From NCBI GenBank assembly GCA_002989075.1, contig PSQN01000017.1:2797453-2861452 (forward strand): DNA of 64,000 nucleotides, in the 5' to 3' direction. The notes under the pieces were generated by a model. It made no database searches and had not been told where the DNA came from. It was given only the letters and a program-made list of their open reading frames with translations. This document shows, in pieces, positions 20,950 through 34,948 of the stretch. The position numbers were made by a program, and so were the translations under genes. Each line of letters starts with the position of its first letter. Position 1 is the first letter of the stretch. Source of the DNA: Arthonia radiata (lineage: Eukaryota > Ascomycota > Arthoniomycetes > Arthoniales > Arthoniaceae).

Positions 20950-23900
20950 TAGGAACAAGACTCTATTAGAAGACAATTCTTTAGACAGTTCTTTAGAGAA
21001 AGAACAAATAAAGGTTTCTTAGTACCGATCGTCTAGCCTAACCTTTGTACGAAGTGTACTAACCTTGTCGTTAAGATTAAGAAACGAGCGAGTGAAAAAA
21101 CAAACTACACCGCGAACGTACAAGTTAAGCACCCTAAACACTCTTAAACGAATTCCAGAGGACCTTTTTAGGAAAGCAACAACACAACCAGAATCTTCGA
21201 ATTAACCTTAGAAGCCTAACATACCACAAGATGAAGACGTTACTATAGTACGTAGAAACAATAACATTAAGATACCAGAATTTCGAGGAGACCGACAGTC
21301 TCTACAAATATTTCTCAGCCTGTGTCGAATTAATCTCATCAACAAACAAAAGGAGTTAGCCACTAAAGTAAAGAAGGTATTCTATATAAAGTCGTACCTA
21401 CATAGAGATACACTCTTGTAGTTTTTACCGCTTCTAGACGACTACCTTAACAATAGTAACAAAGCAAAGAAGAAAACGAAACGAGTATTTAAATCGTACA
21501 CAGTATTTACTACAACGCTCAAGGACATATATAGAGGAGGAAATTAGAAGCTTAAAGCACAATATAAGCTCAAAGGATTTAAGCAGGGTAATTTACCAGT
21601 AATACAGTATGCAGCTAAGTTTATAACATACGCCTACATTATAGAATTCGACGAAGAAGCCCTAGTGGTTCAATTCTATTAAGGATTAAACAAGAAGATA
21701 AAAAACCTTATGTTGCATAAAGAACGCGCAGAGCGACTCACAGACATTAAGGCTTAAGCAACGAGACTTAATTAACGACTCTAAGAACGTAAGCGCGAAC
21801 GAACTAGTAAATAGCCTAGTTAAATACCGAACACGTCCCGACCTCGCTACAACAATCGTCGTACCAAACTAATAGATCTTAATGCGCTCTAAAAGAGAGG
21901 ACCGCGACCCAGTTAAAAGAAATATAGAAAACTTTCGGAAAAGAACTAAAAGTATCGACTTGCTAACAACCTCTGCCTCTACTACGGCAAGGAGGGCTAT
22001 AGAGCAGCCGAATGCAAATCTAAACAACAAGGCCCGATTAAGAAGCTCAATACTCTTAGACAAAGCGAATACAACGAGAAAAACGTAGCCGAAGAACTAG
22101 CGCAACTTGAAGCCTATACAATAGAGGACCCCGATAATTCGTTAACCTTCCTTTTAGCATTAGCTAAATCTCTAGAGAAAATTGCTAGCTAGAAACTAAG
22201 AATTAACTTAAAGGACGCATACAACATAGTCCTAATTAAAGGAATCGACTGAAATTGGGTTTCACTACGAGACAACTATAATAAGCAGCTTTCAGTAGTA
22301 TTAGCTCGCAATTATAAACAATAACTTTAAGAACTTAAGAATTACAATATCGAAGCTCTATAACATCTTATAAGACTCGCAGCTATAGAAGAATCGAAAA
22401 ACCAACCGACTAACGAATCTTAAGCCTTAACAGCCAATAAAGAACGGCTTTGAGAAGAAGAGGAATTATTATTATCCGAAGAAGACAAGGAACAACCCGA
22501 CCATACAGACGCAATATTATAACTATAAACGGCTAGGTTATGCTTATAGGACCTAGAAGCCCGAGCAAGAATATAGTTACTTATTAATAAACTTAGGTTC
22601 GTAGGTCAAGGCTACAAACCAGTACTACGCCTCAATAATATTCTCGTTAATACAGCAATAGGAGTAGTACTATTCCTAGGATAGTATATAATACAAGCAA
22701 TCTAAGTTAACGAAGAATAGCGAGTGTTTATTAAACAGTTTAAAGGAAGATTAGATACAGACAAGACATTCCAAAAACAAGTTATTTCGAACTATTACAA
22801 CACATAGAAACTCGCGTACAAGCATACGTCGGGAAACGACAACGCCGTTCACAAACCAAGGGAAGCACGAGGACGACGGCGTCCAAGTCCCTACCTAAGA
22901 GCCCAGTAGAAACACTTTGTTCCCTACTAGGAAGAGGACAAGAACTTATTAAGACACTACTCAACGGAACACTAGTTACAATTATAATCGATTTAGAAGC
23001 AACAGAAAATTTTATCTACTTCGATATAGTATCCAAAATTTAAGAAAATTAACACAAAAAGGGATCCCCGTACAATCTATAAGTCGCGAATAGATTTAGG
23101 AATGTATATTACAACGGCGCTATTACACACAAAGTCAGAACTACAATGAGAACAGCAAAATTTGAAATAGACATTATCTTAGACGTTATCAATACTGAAG
23201 CACATTAAGTTATACTAGGAACGTCTTTTCTAAACAGACACGCACTAAAATAGAGAAATGCACTAACGTCGTTCCTTAGATTAGAAGAAAGACAATACCG
23301 GACTATTTCGTCCTTAGAGGATCTCAGAACAGATTTTATCGACGAGTTAGCAATAGCTATGCCAACCTATTACACTAAAAGACGCAGGGAGCGTGCCTAG
23401 GTAAGAGAAGTAGCCAAACTAACAAGCCTTAACACTTCTTAACCGGTATTACCTAAGGAATACCAGCAGTATAAACAAGTTTTTAGAGAAGAAGCCGACA
23501 ACGAGTTATTCAAACACGCACTATAGAATTACAAGATTAAGTTTCTACCCGACTTAAATTCCAAGGGCACCAAGTTATACCTAATAAGACTAGATCACAG
23601 AAACGAATATAAGGTATATGTTAACAAGCTTAAAAAGAAAGAATTTATTAGGAAATTAGAAGCTCTATTTAGATACTTACTATTCTTTGTTCCTAAGAAA
23701 GGAGACAAGCTCCGACCGGTTATTAATTACTAACTAACGAACGCAATTACAAAGAAAGATAGGTACTCATTACTACTTATTAACGACGAGATAGACTCTC
23801 TCCGAGGAGCACAATGGTTTACAAAAATAGACCTTCGAGGCGCTTACAATCTAATCCGAGTACGAGAAGGAGACGAGTAGAAAACAGCATTCAAAACGCC

Positions 23901-26330
23901 TTTTAGCCTCTATAAATACCTCGTTATACCTTTCGAACTAGTAAACGCTCTAGCAACCTTTCAGCGATATATTAACTTAGTGCTAGGAAAGCACCTTAAC
24001 GAATTTATAATAGCATATATAGACAACATTATTGTCTACTTTAGGACGCTAGAGGAATACAAGCAACACGTTGCGTAGGTACTAGAACAGCTAGATAAAC
24101 ACGATCTCCGTGTTAAGCTCTAGAAGTATAAGTTTTATATACAGAAAACTAACTTCCTAGGATACGTTATTAAACCTAGCGTAATTAAAATGTTATCGGA
24201 CAAGGTAAAAGCCATACTCGAGTGGCCTACCCTAAAAAATGTAAAGGAAATTTAATCCTTCCTCGGCTTTAGAAACTTTTACAGAAGATTTATTAATAGA
24301 TACTTTAAAGTAGTCTTGCTAATAATAAGACTTACGCAAAAAGATTTACCCTTCGTATAGAAAAAGGATCAAGAAGACGCGTTTTAAGATCTTAAGCAGC
24401 GGTTCACGACCGCACCAGTTCTAACAACCTTCGACTACAACAAACTAACCATCATAGAGACAGACGCATTCGACTTTGTAATCGGATTAGTACTCAGCTA
24501 ACTAGAAAACAAAATTCTATACCCGGTAGCATTCTACTTAAGAACGATAACAGCACTAAAACTAAACTACAATATTTACGACAAGGAACTACTGTTAGTA
24601 GTTGAGTTACTTAAGCACTAGAAGCATTACTACGTAATGCCAAAACATTAAGTATATGTTATCACAGACTATAAGAATCTAACCCAGTTTACAACAACAA
24701 AGGTCTTAAACAGACGACAAGTTAGATAGTTAGAGGAACTACAATCGTTTAATATCTATATTACATACCAGAAAGGATTAGAAAACCAAAGAGCCGATGC
24801 TCTTAGTAGAAGATTGAATTATATAGCAAACAAAATACAAGTCTCGTATATAATACTATAATACAATCTAGATAGAACGCTTAGACCCAACGGGGCCAAG
24901 GAACTCTCAGTAGTAATAAGAGTAGAGAACTAGTCAAGGAGGAACAAACTAATATAAGGGTACAAATAGGACTAAGTGGTCTGTAACAATACTATGAAGC
25001 TTACTAACAAATATAGACTTAAAACATTTAACGGTAAGATCTATGTTCCGAGAAACATACAAAACACTATTATTCGCGAAGCTTACGATAAAGAACACCG
25101 AGAAGTTGCTACAACTATAGAAAGGATTACAAGAACTTACTTTATTCCAGGACTTAGAAAGATAATCGATAACTACATTAATAAGTACGATGTATGCAAA
25201 AGAATTAAGAACGAACGATATCGACTATACGGCCTTCTCTAACCCTTAAAGATACCAGTAGAGCCTTGGAGCTCGGTTACTATAGACTTTATTATAGACC
25301 TACTACCTTCCAAAGAACTAGGAAATAAAACAAGGTACGATACAATCTATGTAATTGTAGATCGATTTACAAAATATAAGTACTTTATCTTAATAGTGCG
25401 AAGCTGTACCGCACACAACACAGCATTCCTTTTGTATCGATATGTTATCGCTTAGCATAGAGCACTAGCAGAGATAATCTCCGACAGAGATAAACTCTTT
25501 ACTTCAAGATTCTAGGAATCAACACTTAAGCTTATAGGTACAAAGCGAAAGCTATCGACTAGCTTTTATTCTCAAACTAATAGACAGACAGAAAGACTTA
25601 ACTAGACATTGAAACAGTTTCTACGAGCCTATATTAATTATACTTAAGACAATTAATTATAACTACTGCTATTAGTATAGTTTACGTACAATAACAGCAG
25701 GTTATTAACAGGTAATACACCCTTTTAGGTTAATTTCGGACAAAATTCTACCTTACAATATAACGCAGGCGTAACTACGGCAAACTTAGAACGAGCAGTT
25801 AAAATTTTATAGCATAGAGAAGTAGTCTATAACTACCTCTGTTAATAGTTACAGTAGAATTTAGAAAAAATAAGAGCATAAGTTAACAAGTTACGGTCTA
25901 TAGGACTAGACCTTAAGAAGGGGGATACAGTTTACCTTCGTCGAAAATATATTAAAACTAAACGACCTTGCAATAAGTTAGACTATACGAAACTCGGACT
26001 ATTTAAAATTTCTAAGGTACTCGGACTAGTTACCTTTAGATTAGAACTACTATAAATAATACGTATATACAACATCTTTTATAAATTACTTCTAAAACTA
26101 GTACTAAAGGATGCACTACGATTAAGACCTATCGAACTATTAGACGAGAACTAAGAACTAGAATACAAAGTTAAATAAATCCTTATATATCGCCAACGAG
26201 GTAGAATACGTAAGTATCTTATTAAATAGAAAGGATATTTAGAAACAGAAAACATATAGAAACTAATTAAGAACTTGTCTTATTGCTAACAACTACTAAA
26301 ACATTATTAGAGCTAGTATTAGGAATAACG
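20950..26330 (+). pseudogene. Degraded gag-pol of the chromovirus
   Basis: Recognisable order: a gag zinc knuckle at 21,974-22,015, where the second Cys and the His are both changed to Tyr; a protease-like site near 22,990, with Asp kept but the following Ser-Gly lost; and reverse transcriptase 23,690-24,050 with '[15 protein letters not shown]' and catalytic YIDN instead of YIDD at about 24,016. RNase H lies around 24,450-24,620. An integrase zinc-binding domain is within an 88-codon open stretch 24,976-25,242, followed by the core near 25,270-25,600. A chromodomain at 26,161-26,285 has two Trp/Gln-type positions turned into stops. In-frame TAG/TAA interrupt every domain. Confidence 0.85.
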
Positions 26331-26999
26331 CTGAAACCACGAACCTCTCTAGAAGTCTTAGGAGGGTTAAGACTAATAGAACGCAAGGCATTGTCTTAAC
26401 TACTAGTAGCAAAACCGGTACTACCTAGATCCGATAAATCGAAAGTAATGTCTTCTATAGCGAAACGCTTAGGAACGCCAATAAACATGCCCTTAGCCAA
26501 GTCCCACCGAAACAATATCTCCTTCTTACAAACAAATATCTTACTCTACCGACTCTTAGCTTTAACGGTCTCCGTAGATATCTCTGCTAACTTTCTCTTC
26601 AGCAACTTCTTCTTCCTTTTTAATAAGTTAATTCGCTTAAAAAGGTTGTTAACTACGAAAGTATTAGAAAGGAAGGCAAGGGACCCAGACCGTGTTACGA
26701 ACACTCGCTCTCGTTAAGAAGGGCGTCGCATTTTTCTAAATAAGAACCTCGAGTACAGCGCGCACAGGAGCGAGACAGAGAAGGAGCTACAAGGCACCTT
26801 GTACTAACGTAAGAATAGCTAGAACATAGAGGCATATTGGAAGCGGCGCGAGATTCGATTCGGTTAGCACGTCTATTGCGAAGCTCGGTATGTGTCAGAA
26901 GTAGACGACTAAACATAGTCGAAAACTTATAGATCAGAATAGCAGCGAGACACCGTACTTATAGTTAATTGAGGACAACTTAACCTAGAGAGGGGCTAA

Positions 27000-27676
27000 T
27001 GTTAAGACGCACGCACGAACTAACTAATAATTAAACAGAAGCACGTTCTTTTATGTACGTTATACAGAATTATATAATAGAGCAAAGGTTACGTAATATA
27101 ACTGTAAGGAACGTAGCGTTACTAGCGTTACTAACTGTATACGACGTAGCGTTACTAGCGTTACTAACCGTATGCGACGTAGCGTCGCTAGCGGTCCCCG
27201 ACACAGCCGACGCAGCGGTAGCAGCGGTTACTATAAACTATATAGCAAGGATAGATATCTACCTTAGTAGATAGATATCCGTAAATTTAGATTTAGAATT
27301 AGTATTATCGTTTAATATTAACTCTAAGGTATTGAACCTAATTAGTTTATCTTGCTGTAACGCAACTAGTAAGCTACGAGCGACTCTCGTAAGTATTGGC
27401 GCGAGGCAGGACTTTATAGCTACGACGGCGTGCGAATAGAGCGACCGTGTCCTAAGAGAGCTTTCCTATGCGGTCTTAGTACATCTCCTAGCTTATTTAT
27501 ATTACCGACTGAGTCCTTCGTTTAAAGACTTATAGTTTGTCTCTTGCTTCCTTAACCTCCTCTTCCGAGTTAAATACCTAGACAATAGACCCGGCCTTAG
27601 TCTCCCTTGTCTTGGTTAGATTACCCTTGGCATAGAATAAGACCAAGCAAAGCGGTTACGGCCGCCCGGCGTTACA
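27000..27676 (+). repeat. 3' LTR of the 20.2-27.7 kb chromovirus
   Basis: 677 bp, starts TGTTAAGACGCACGCAC and ends GGCGTTACA. The 33 bp tandem units recur at 27,115-27,195. Differences from the 5' LTR appear to be mostly transitions. A 73-codon open frame over the tandem units is a by-product of a repeat length divisible by three. Confidence 0.9.
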
Positions 27677-27681
27677 TATTC

Positions 27682-27886
27682 TTAAAATATTGTGTGTTCG
27701 ACGTGTTTCTTATCGTTAAGGTAGTATAATTGTTAGCTGAGAGTATCTACTCTATCGTTCTTAGAACCTTTCTTATAGATAATAATAAAGTTGTACGGAG
27801 CTATAGTTTCTAACTATCGAACTTATCTTTAGTTAAGTTTCTTTATTGTAATAAAGTAGGTTAGATTTTTATAGTTTATATATACT
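27682..27886 (-). pseudogene. Gypsy A RNase H-region fragment
   Basis: Continues Gypsy A directly after the chromovirus and matches 47,390-47,600 of the LTR-B Gypsy. It ends abruptly at ATACT, where an LTR-B begins. Confidence 0.7.
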
Positions 27887-28336
27887 TGTAACGCCGATCG
27901 CTGGGAGAACCAAACTAAGGCTTACTTGCCTTATATGCTTATCGACCTTAATAGTAGGTATCTTGTGTGCTAGAGACTAAAAGATAGGAGAGATAAGACA
28001 GATTATAGAAGGTAAGAGAGGCTTAACTAGAGTAGATAGAAGATAAAGTATATTACTTAAATATAGTTAAGAAACTTATATTTAGATATTAAGTTAACAG
28101 ACTAAAGTTTATTCTAAGGTTAGCTATTAGTTTAGCTATATAGTTTAAGGTACAAAGATATATTTCTCTGTATTTAACGGTCTCAACACTTTCTTTATCG
28201 TATAATCGGAATTCTATTGCGATATAGCGACGTTGCTAACGTCGCTATATTGAAGTCGTCGGGTATACTATATAATGCTCTAATAAGGCTAGCTGCGCTT
28301 AGCTCTATACTAGCCTAATATAGTAAGATCGTAATA
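27887..28336 (-). repeat. LTR-B, minus orientation, with 24 bp of adjoining internal sequence
   Basis: A 450 bp LTR (TGTAACGCC...GATCGTAATA), followed at 28,337-28,360 by the first 24 bp of the 3' internal end of the same family (compare 45,163 onwards). The rest of that element is missing, and a plus-oriented LTR-B begins at 28,361. It is therefore a truncated insertion, head to head with the next element. Confidence 0.82.
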
Positions 28337-28360
28337 TAAGGTCTCCTCTTCAAGGCTAGT

Positions 28361-28558
28361 TGTTACGATCTTACTACATTAAGCTAGTACAAGGCTGAGC
28401 GTAGCTAGCCTTATTGAAGCATTATACAGTATACCCGACGACTTTAATATAGCGACGTCGGCAACGTCGCTATATTGTATAAGATACCTACTACTAAGGT
28501 TAATAAGTATATAAGGTAAGTAAGCCTTAGTTCGGTTCTCCTAGCGACCGGCGTTATA
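28361..28558 (+). repeat. Internally deleted 5' LTR-B of element I
   Basis: 198 bp. It starts TGTTACGATC and ends GCGTTATA, but jumps from the U3 hairpin region straight to the last about 90 bases. Compared with 34,949-35,398, a block of 252 bp is missing. Confidence 0.82.
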
Positions 28559-28564
28559 CTTTAA

Positions 28565-31500
28565 TAAACTCGCTATAAAAGTAGAGAAAGTAGATTAGTT
28601 ATATCTACTACTTTGGTATCTAATAGCCGCAACGCTACGGATAGGTTAGCCAATAGAATAGCTAGTACGAGTAAGATATTAAACGTTAACACTAAGACAG
28701 AAAAAAGCTTCTTAGATAAACGTTTTAAAGTTACTTTATTCTTAATACGCCTAGTCGTATACTTTAAAACTTATAAAGACTAGTTTCTAAACGATACTAC
28801 TATAGTTCTATTTGCTACCTCTTATATAGATAGAGATACCTACAAGTAAGTTAAATACTACCTTAACGACTTCTTATTTACTCTAATAAAGAGTAGGCGC
28901 AAGGATACCGATAAGTTCTTTGCTAGCTTTACCTTCTTTTAGAAGAAGCTTCGTAAGATCTTTAAATAGATCAACGCTAAACGCGTCGCTATTAGGAAGC
29001 TTAGGAACCTTAAGTATATAGGACTAGCAAGCAGGTATACCGCCGAATTTATATAGTATGCTAATTAAATAGAATAGAACAAGAAACCCCTTATTAAGAC
29101 CTTTTATAAGGAACTTAAGAACTATATTAAGAAAATAATCTATATCTATAGAAAGAAGTTTAATAACCTCGACAGCTTTATATAGCGAGCAAAGGAGATT
29201 AACAATAGTAACTTTAAAAGATAAATAGAAAAGAAAGGTAACTCTACTAATAAGTTCTATAGAACAAAGAATTAAGCAAACTTACAATAAGACCGAGGCG
29301 ATCTAATAGAGTTAAATTTTATAAAGCCTCAAGAGAAACTAAACAATTAAAAACGAGAATATAGAATAAAGAACAAGCTATGCTTATATTATAGAAAACT
29401 AGAACATTAAGTTAAAGAATACCGTTTCAAGAAACAATAGTTTAATAGTACCGGTAGAAATAGACACAACAATCGATCTTAGAAACCCTATTCTCTACAA
29501 TAATAGTTTAATATAACTATCTAGACAAAAGAGAACAATAGTCGCAATAAGGCAATAAAACTACTAGCAGCCTTCTCCGACCGCTAGTAGAAGGACTCAA
29601 CCGAGGGTTATCTTCTTTAAGAATTAGATTTCCTACAGAAGACTATTTAGAACTAGTATAAGTATATTACTAGACTAACTAAGAAGCAGAAGGATATCTA
29701 CTAGAATACCTTCTATAACTAGAAAAATACTCACTAGGTTTTATTTAACGAGAAGTATAACGAGCAGAACTTATTTAACTTATATAAAAACTAAGACACA
29801 GACATCGAGTTATAGGAAGAGATAAAGGAACGACAAATAAAAAAGGAACAACGAAATCTATAGAACTAGAACAACATTAACCGTACTATTCCGAGGTAGT
29901 AGATATAAGATACCGTTATATTATATAAAACACTATTCTAGACTACGTACTATAATAATAATTGCACGATTTATAAATTTAATAAACTAGAATTAAGATA
30001 ATGACCGAGGAAACCGACATCTCTAAAACAAGATTTAATATAAAAACTAGGCCTTACCTGAGAACGACCTAGGTTACCTTACTTAGAAACTTAAGGGGAA
30101 TTTAAGGAAGAATAGACTATAGAAGCTAAGTAAGATAGCAGCTACGATACGTTATAGGCAAGACAACGACTTAAAGACAAAAATATAGATTCTAATAGTA
30201 CAGAATCCTCTCTTAAGGACAATATTAACTAGAAAGAGCAAACCCTAATTCGTTAGAAAGAAATAATATAGAGACTTTGTTAGTTAGCCTTTTATAAGGG
30301 AAAGTTAAGCACTAATAAAGAGATTAACGATATTCTAAGATATATTTACTTACGCCTACAACGACTAGTAGACTACCTTATTAGGGATCTAGATTTATAT
30401 AGTTAATATTAATATCTTTAATTAACAATATATAACCTATAAATACAACAAGTTTTAATTAGCGATAGTTATATAATTAAAGTAGAGATCGTAAATAATA
30501 AACTAGACGTTATAATAAAAGTAGTACTAGAACACCTTATACAGGAATTCTTATAGCAAATTAACCGATAATAGGTTTCAATATCTAAAATACTCTAGAA
30601 CGTATATAATTAACAGAAAAAAGACTAGACCGACTACTTTAAGGGCAGTAGTACCGGCCCGTTCAACGGTTAAACCCTCTAGAAGTTTAGCTCTATACGA
30701 GCTTAGCTGCTTATAGAACATATTTATATACTCGAGCAACAATAAACTACAGAAATATTAAAATTATAATCGATTTAAGCGTAATAGGTAACTTTATCTC
30801 AATACGCTACGTTAAGAAGTACCAGATATAAACATAAAAGAAGAAATTACCCTACGTACTGTCTAGATTCTAAGGGACAGAGGAAAGAGTCAACTACAAG
30901 ACTTTACCAATAAATATAACAATTAAAGACTATTAGGAAGAAATTACTTATAATATTGTAAATATTAACTAGTACTATGTCGTACTAAGTATACTCTAGT
31001 TGCAACAATATAATTTAGAAGTAAATTAAAGAACTAAGAAGCTCCTCTTTACTAGGTATAAGCACTCTAAACAAGAGTCGTTCTGCAGAACAAATACTCT
31101 ATAAGCTATTTTTAGTAGTAAAAATAAAGAGCGCAATAAAGAACTTATATAGGTTAGTACTACTATACTCCGACATTTAGATATCTTACGAGAGAAGTCT
31201 AACGTAGTATCTTGTCTATAGCTAACTATACGTAAATATAAACAAAAAACAACTACACGCTAACGATTCTATACGACAACAAGTACTTAGTTAATTACTA
31301 AGATACTAGAGGAATACAATTAGTTCCGATATCTATTCAAGGAAGCTAAGCCAAACTCAGCTCTCCTAGAATACAAACTGTAGGATTATACGATACCTTT
31401 ATAAGAAGATAAAACGCTAACATTCGGTCTAATATACTCTCTATTAGAAGCAGAAAATTAAGCACTCCGCGACTATCTTAACGAGAACCTTAAGAAAGAA

Positions 31501-34180
31501 TTTATTTAAAAATTAATATTACTAGCCGAATACCCGATACTCTTCGTACTAAAGAAGAATAGCAAACTACAACTTTATATAAATTATAGACAATTAAACA
31601 GAGTAACTATTAAAAACCGATACCCTTTACTATATATCGACGAAATAACAGATCGATTGTATAACGCGCAATAGTTTACTAAGTTTAACCTATAAGGGGC
31701 CTACAACCTAATTCGTATAAAGGAAGGCGAAGAATAAAAAACAGCCTTCTATACTAGACACAGACTTTTTAAGTATTGCGTTATACCCTTTAAACTAATA
31801 AACGTACCAGCATTATTTTAAAAACTAATTAACAACACACTTAACAATTACCTAGATATATTTATAACTGCTTATCTAAACGATATTCTAATATATAGCT
31901 GTATACTAGAAGAACATAAGAAATATATTAAGAAGGTATTAAAAAGATTAGCGTGTACCGATTTACAAATTAATATTAAGAAAACCTAGTTTTATTAACA
32001 ATCCGTTGAATTTCTTAGATTTATAATTACCGAGCACGGTCTCTAAATAGAAGATTCGAAGATCTAATTCGTTCTAACCTAGCCTATACTAAAGAATATA
32101 AAATAATTGCAACAGTTTCTTAGTTTTGTTAACTACTATAGGCGATAAATATCTAACTTTAGTTGAATTATAGCACCGCTGTCTCAACAGACAAAATAAT
32201 CGATAGAATTTTTTTAGACATAGAAAGAACAATTAGTATTTAAAGAGCTTAAGGAAGCTTTTAAGATTAGGCCTGTACTAGCAATATTCGACCCTAACCT
32301 ACCGATTATTATAGAAATAGACGCGTTAGACTATATAATTGGAGTATATATAAGTTAAAACAATAAGGAAGGAAAGCTTAGATTAGTAGCTTTCTACTTA
32401 AGAAAAATATTACTTACAGAATAGAACTACAATATTTATAATAAAGAGCTTTTAGCTATTATAGCAGTATTTGAAATATAGCGAGCTTATCTAGAAAAAG
32501 CAAACTATACAATTATAGTATATATAGACTATAAGAACCTAACTTATTTTACGACAACAAAGAAACTTAACTACAGATAAGTTAAATAGTTAGAGACTAT
32601 AGCTCTATACGACTTTATTATTACCTACAAGAAGGGTTTTAAGAACAATAAAGCCGACGCTCTAAGCCGACGACTAGATTACCTTAATAACAAGGAACAC
32701 GTTAAATACGCAATATTCTAAGAATACAATAACGAGATTAGATACAATTAATTAGCTATAACAACCGAGTTTGTTATTAAACTAGATAGCCGAATCCTAG
32801 ATATCCTGAACGATTCTAAAACCTACTAGGAAAACGAGAAACGATACCTAGTACTAACTAAAAACGATAAGGGCTATTATAAATTTTAAGGCAAAATCTA
32901 CGTTCCGAGGAATCTAATCCGATATATTATTAGTAACTTCTACGATAATTTAACGAAGAGACATAAGAGTATCAATAATACTATTAAAAAGATTATACGA
33001 ACCTACTATATCCCGAGAATCCAACACTACGTTGAAAATTATATCTAAGAATATAATATATACGCAAGAACTAAGCACACAAGGCATTTACTATACAGTA
33101 AACTACAACTACTAGAAATATCCGAGAGACTATAGCATATAGTCTTACTAAACTTTATTACTAAGTTACTAATATCTAAGGATCTACTCATAGAAGTAGT
33201 AAACAACGTTATTCTAGTTATATGCGATAAACTAACAAAATACGCGTACTTTGTATCTTACAAAGAAGCTAGCAATTTAGAACAATTAGTATATATATTC
33301 CTTCGGATTATCCTAGCAAACTATAGTTAACCGCAAAGAATTGTCTTAAACAGAGACAGAAAATTTGTTTTACGATTTTAAACATCCCTAATGCAATAGC
33401 TAGAGACAAAACAAAAAATATTAACGTTATTCTATCTATAAACAAACAGACAGACAGAACAAATAAATTAAACACTAAAACAGTATCTCTGAGCATACAT
33501 TAACTACCAACAGAACGACTAGGTACAATTACTACTAGTAGCGTAAGTAGTATACAACGATATTAAAAACGATACAACTAAAACGACACCGTTTTATACC
33601 TTATACAGCTATTACCCTCTTTAAAGTAGATAACTACAAAACAATACAGAGAACGATACTACTACGCGAATAGCAACGAATATAAAGACCCTATACTAGT
33701 AGTTAAAAGCTAACAGCGAGTTTATTAACAAATAAACAAGGAAATAGTATAATAAGTTAAGAACTACCCTAAATACAAGCATAAAAGAGAGGGGAAGAGC
33801 TTACTTACTTATAAGAAACATAAAAACTATTAGACTAAGCAAGAAACTTAACTATACTAAGACAGAACCGTTTAAAATCTTACAGCAATTAGGATTCGTA
33901 ACATTTAAACTTAAACTCTTAAAAACAATAAAAATATATTCTATATTCTATATAGCGCTATTAAAGCTAGCCTACTTCTAAGAGGTAGAACGATCTAACC
34001 CAGAAATCCTTTCTAACAACTAAGAACCTAAGTATAAGGTTAAAACGGTTCGAGCTTATAGACAATATCGAGGCAAACGACAGTAGCTTATAAAATAGAA
34101 AGGATATTCTAAATATAAAAATTAATAAGAACCGAAACGAAACCTAACTAACTATAAAGACACTATTCAACGATATTAGA
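28565..34180 (+). pseudogene. Degraded gag-pol of LTR-B element I
   Basis: Gag from about 28,600, with a ruined zinc knuckle near 29,385-29,430. Protease-like sequence lies near 30,760. Reverse transcriptase at 31,540-31,900 shows 'QLYINYRQLNRVTIKNRYPL' and catalytic YLND at 31,873-31,884 instead of YLDD. RNase H is around 32,310-32,540, integrase about 32,880-33,700, and a chromodomain at 34,024-34,140 has stops at Trp positions. Every domain contains in-frame stops. The 62-codon minus-strand frame at 33,308-33,496 is antisense to integrase and is not a gene. Confidence 0.82.
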
Positions 34181-34948
34181 ACTAGAGTATTAGTCGGTCG
34201 TAGTAGTACTAATACCCTAATCTACTATCTAGTACGCCTCGCCGGTATCTAAGTTACCTATAAACGAACCAGCCTACTATGTTAGTAGTCTACTACCTAA
34301 CTCTAAAAATAGATTGTTACGAAAATCTATACTTAGGCTACTTAGTATATCTACAATATTACTATTAGATATAGCCGCTAGCTATTCTTCCTCAAACAAT
34401 ACGTTATTCTAATCTATTTTGTTCTGCGTCTAGATACGCAACCTTTCGAGCTCTTTCTCTAAATCTACTACTACCGCTTTAATAGCTTTGCGCTACCTTT
34501 TTGCCGTACAAATAACTTTCTTTTTTTACGCTAAACGCTTACGTTGCCTTTAAAGGGTATCTAACACCTATAAGTACTAAGAACGGATACTCTGAGCTAA
34601 AAATTAAGTTAGACTAATATAAAAAATAAACGTAAGATAAAAACTAACTATCTTTTAACGACGAATAAACGTTATACAACTTCTTATTATAAGTATACAC
34701 AAAATACGATACCTTCCCAAACTTTAGAATATACTTCTTATCTAGATAAGAGCAATAGGAATACAGAAGCATCTCTCGACTATAAACTTTAGTAAGAATA
34801 GTATTAATCTTAAGCGCTTTATTAGCGTTAAGAGCCTTCTTAACTTTAAATATAACGACTTACAGAACTAGATCTACTATAGAGCAACAACGAGGTTTTA
34901 ATGTTTCTAAGGCCGTTAAGGACAACTAGCCTTAAAGAGGGGACTTTA

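Larger units (their letters stand above)
20205..27676 (+). mobile_element. Chromovirus (Ty3/Gypsy) with 677 bp LTRs, full length
   Basis: 7,472 bp element with LTRs 20,205-20,881 and 27,000-27,676, both 677 bp, and the exact duplication TATTC (20,200-20,204 and 27,677-27,681). Removing it rejoins Gypsy A sequence that matches the intact region near 47,390. A polypurine tract AGAGAGGGGCTAA precedes the 3' LTR. Gag, protease, reverse transcriptase, RNase H, integrase and chromodomain can be followed in order on the plus strand. Fewer stops and higher GC than in its surroundings suggest it is one of the younger insertions. Confidence 0.92.

Noticed and set aside
27053-27274. 73-codon frame with an 11-residue repeat
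   Set aside because: Lies within an LTR over 33 bp tandem units; the open frame follows from a unit length divisible by three.
33308-33496. 62-codon hydrophobic frame also present at 46,614-46,802, apparently conserved
   Set aside because: Both are antisense to the integrase region of the same repeated Gypsy family, so similarity reflects copy relationship, not selection on a small protein.
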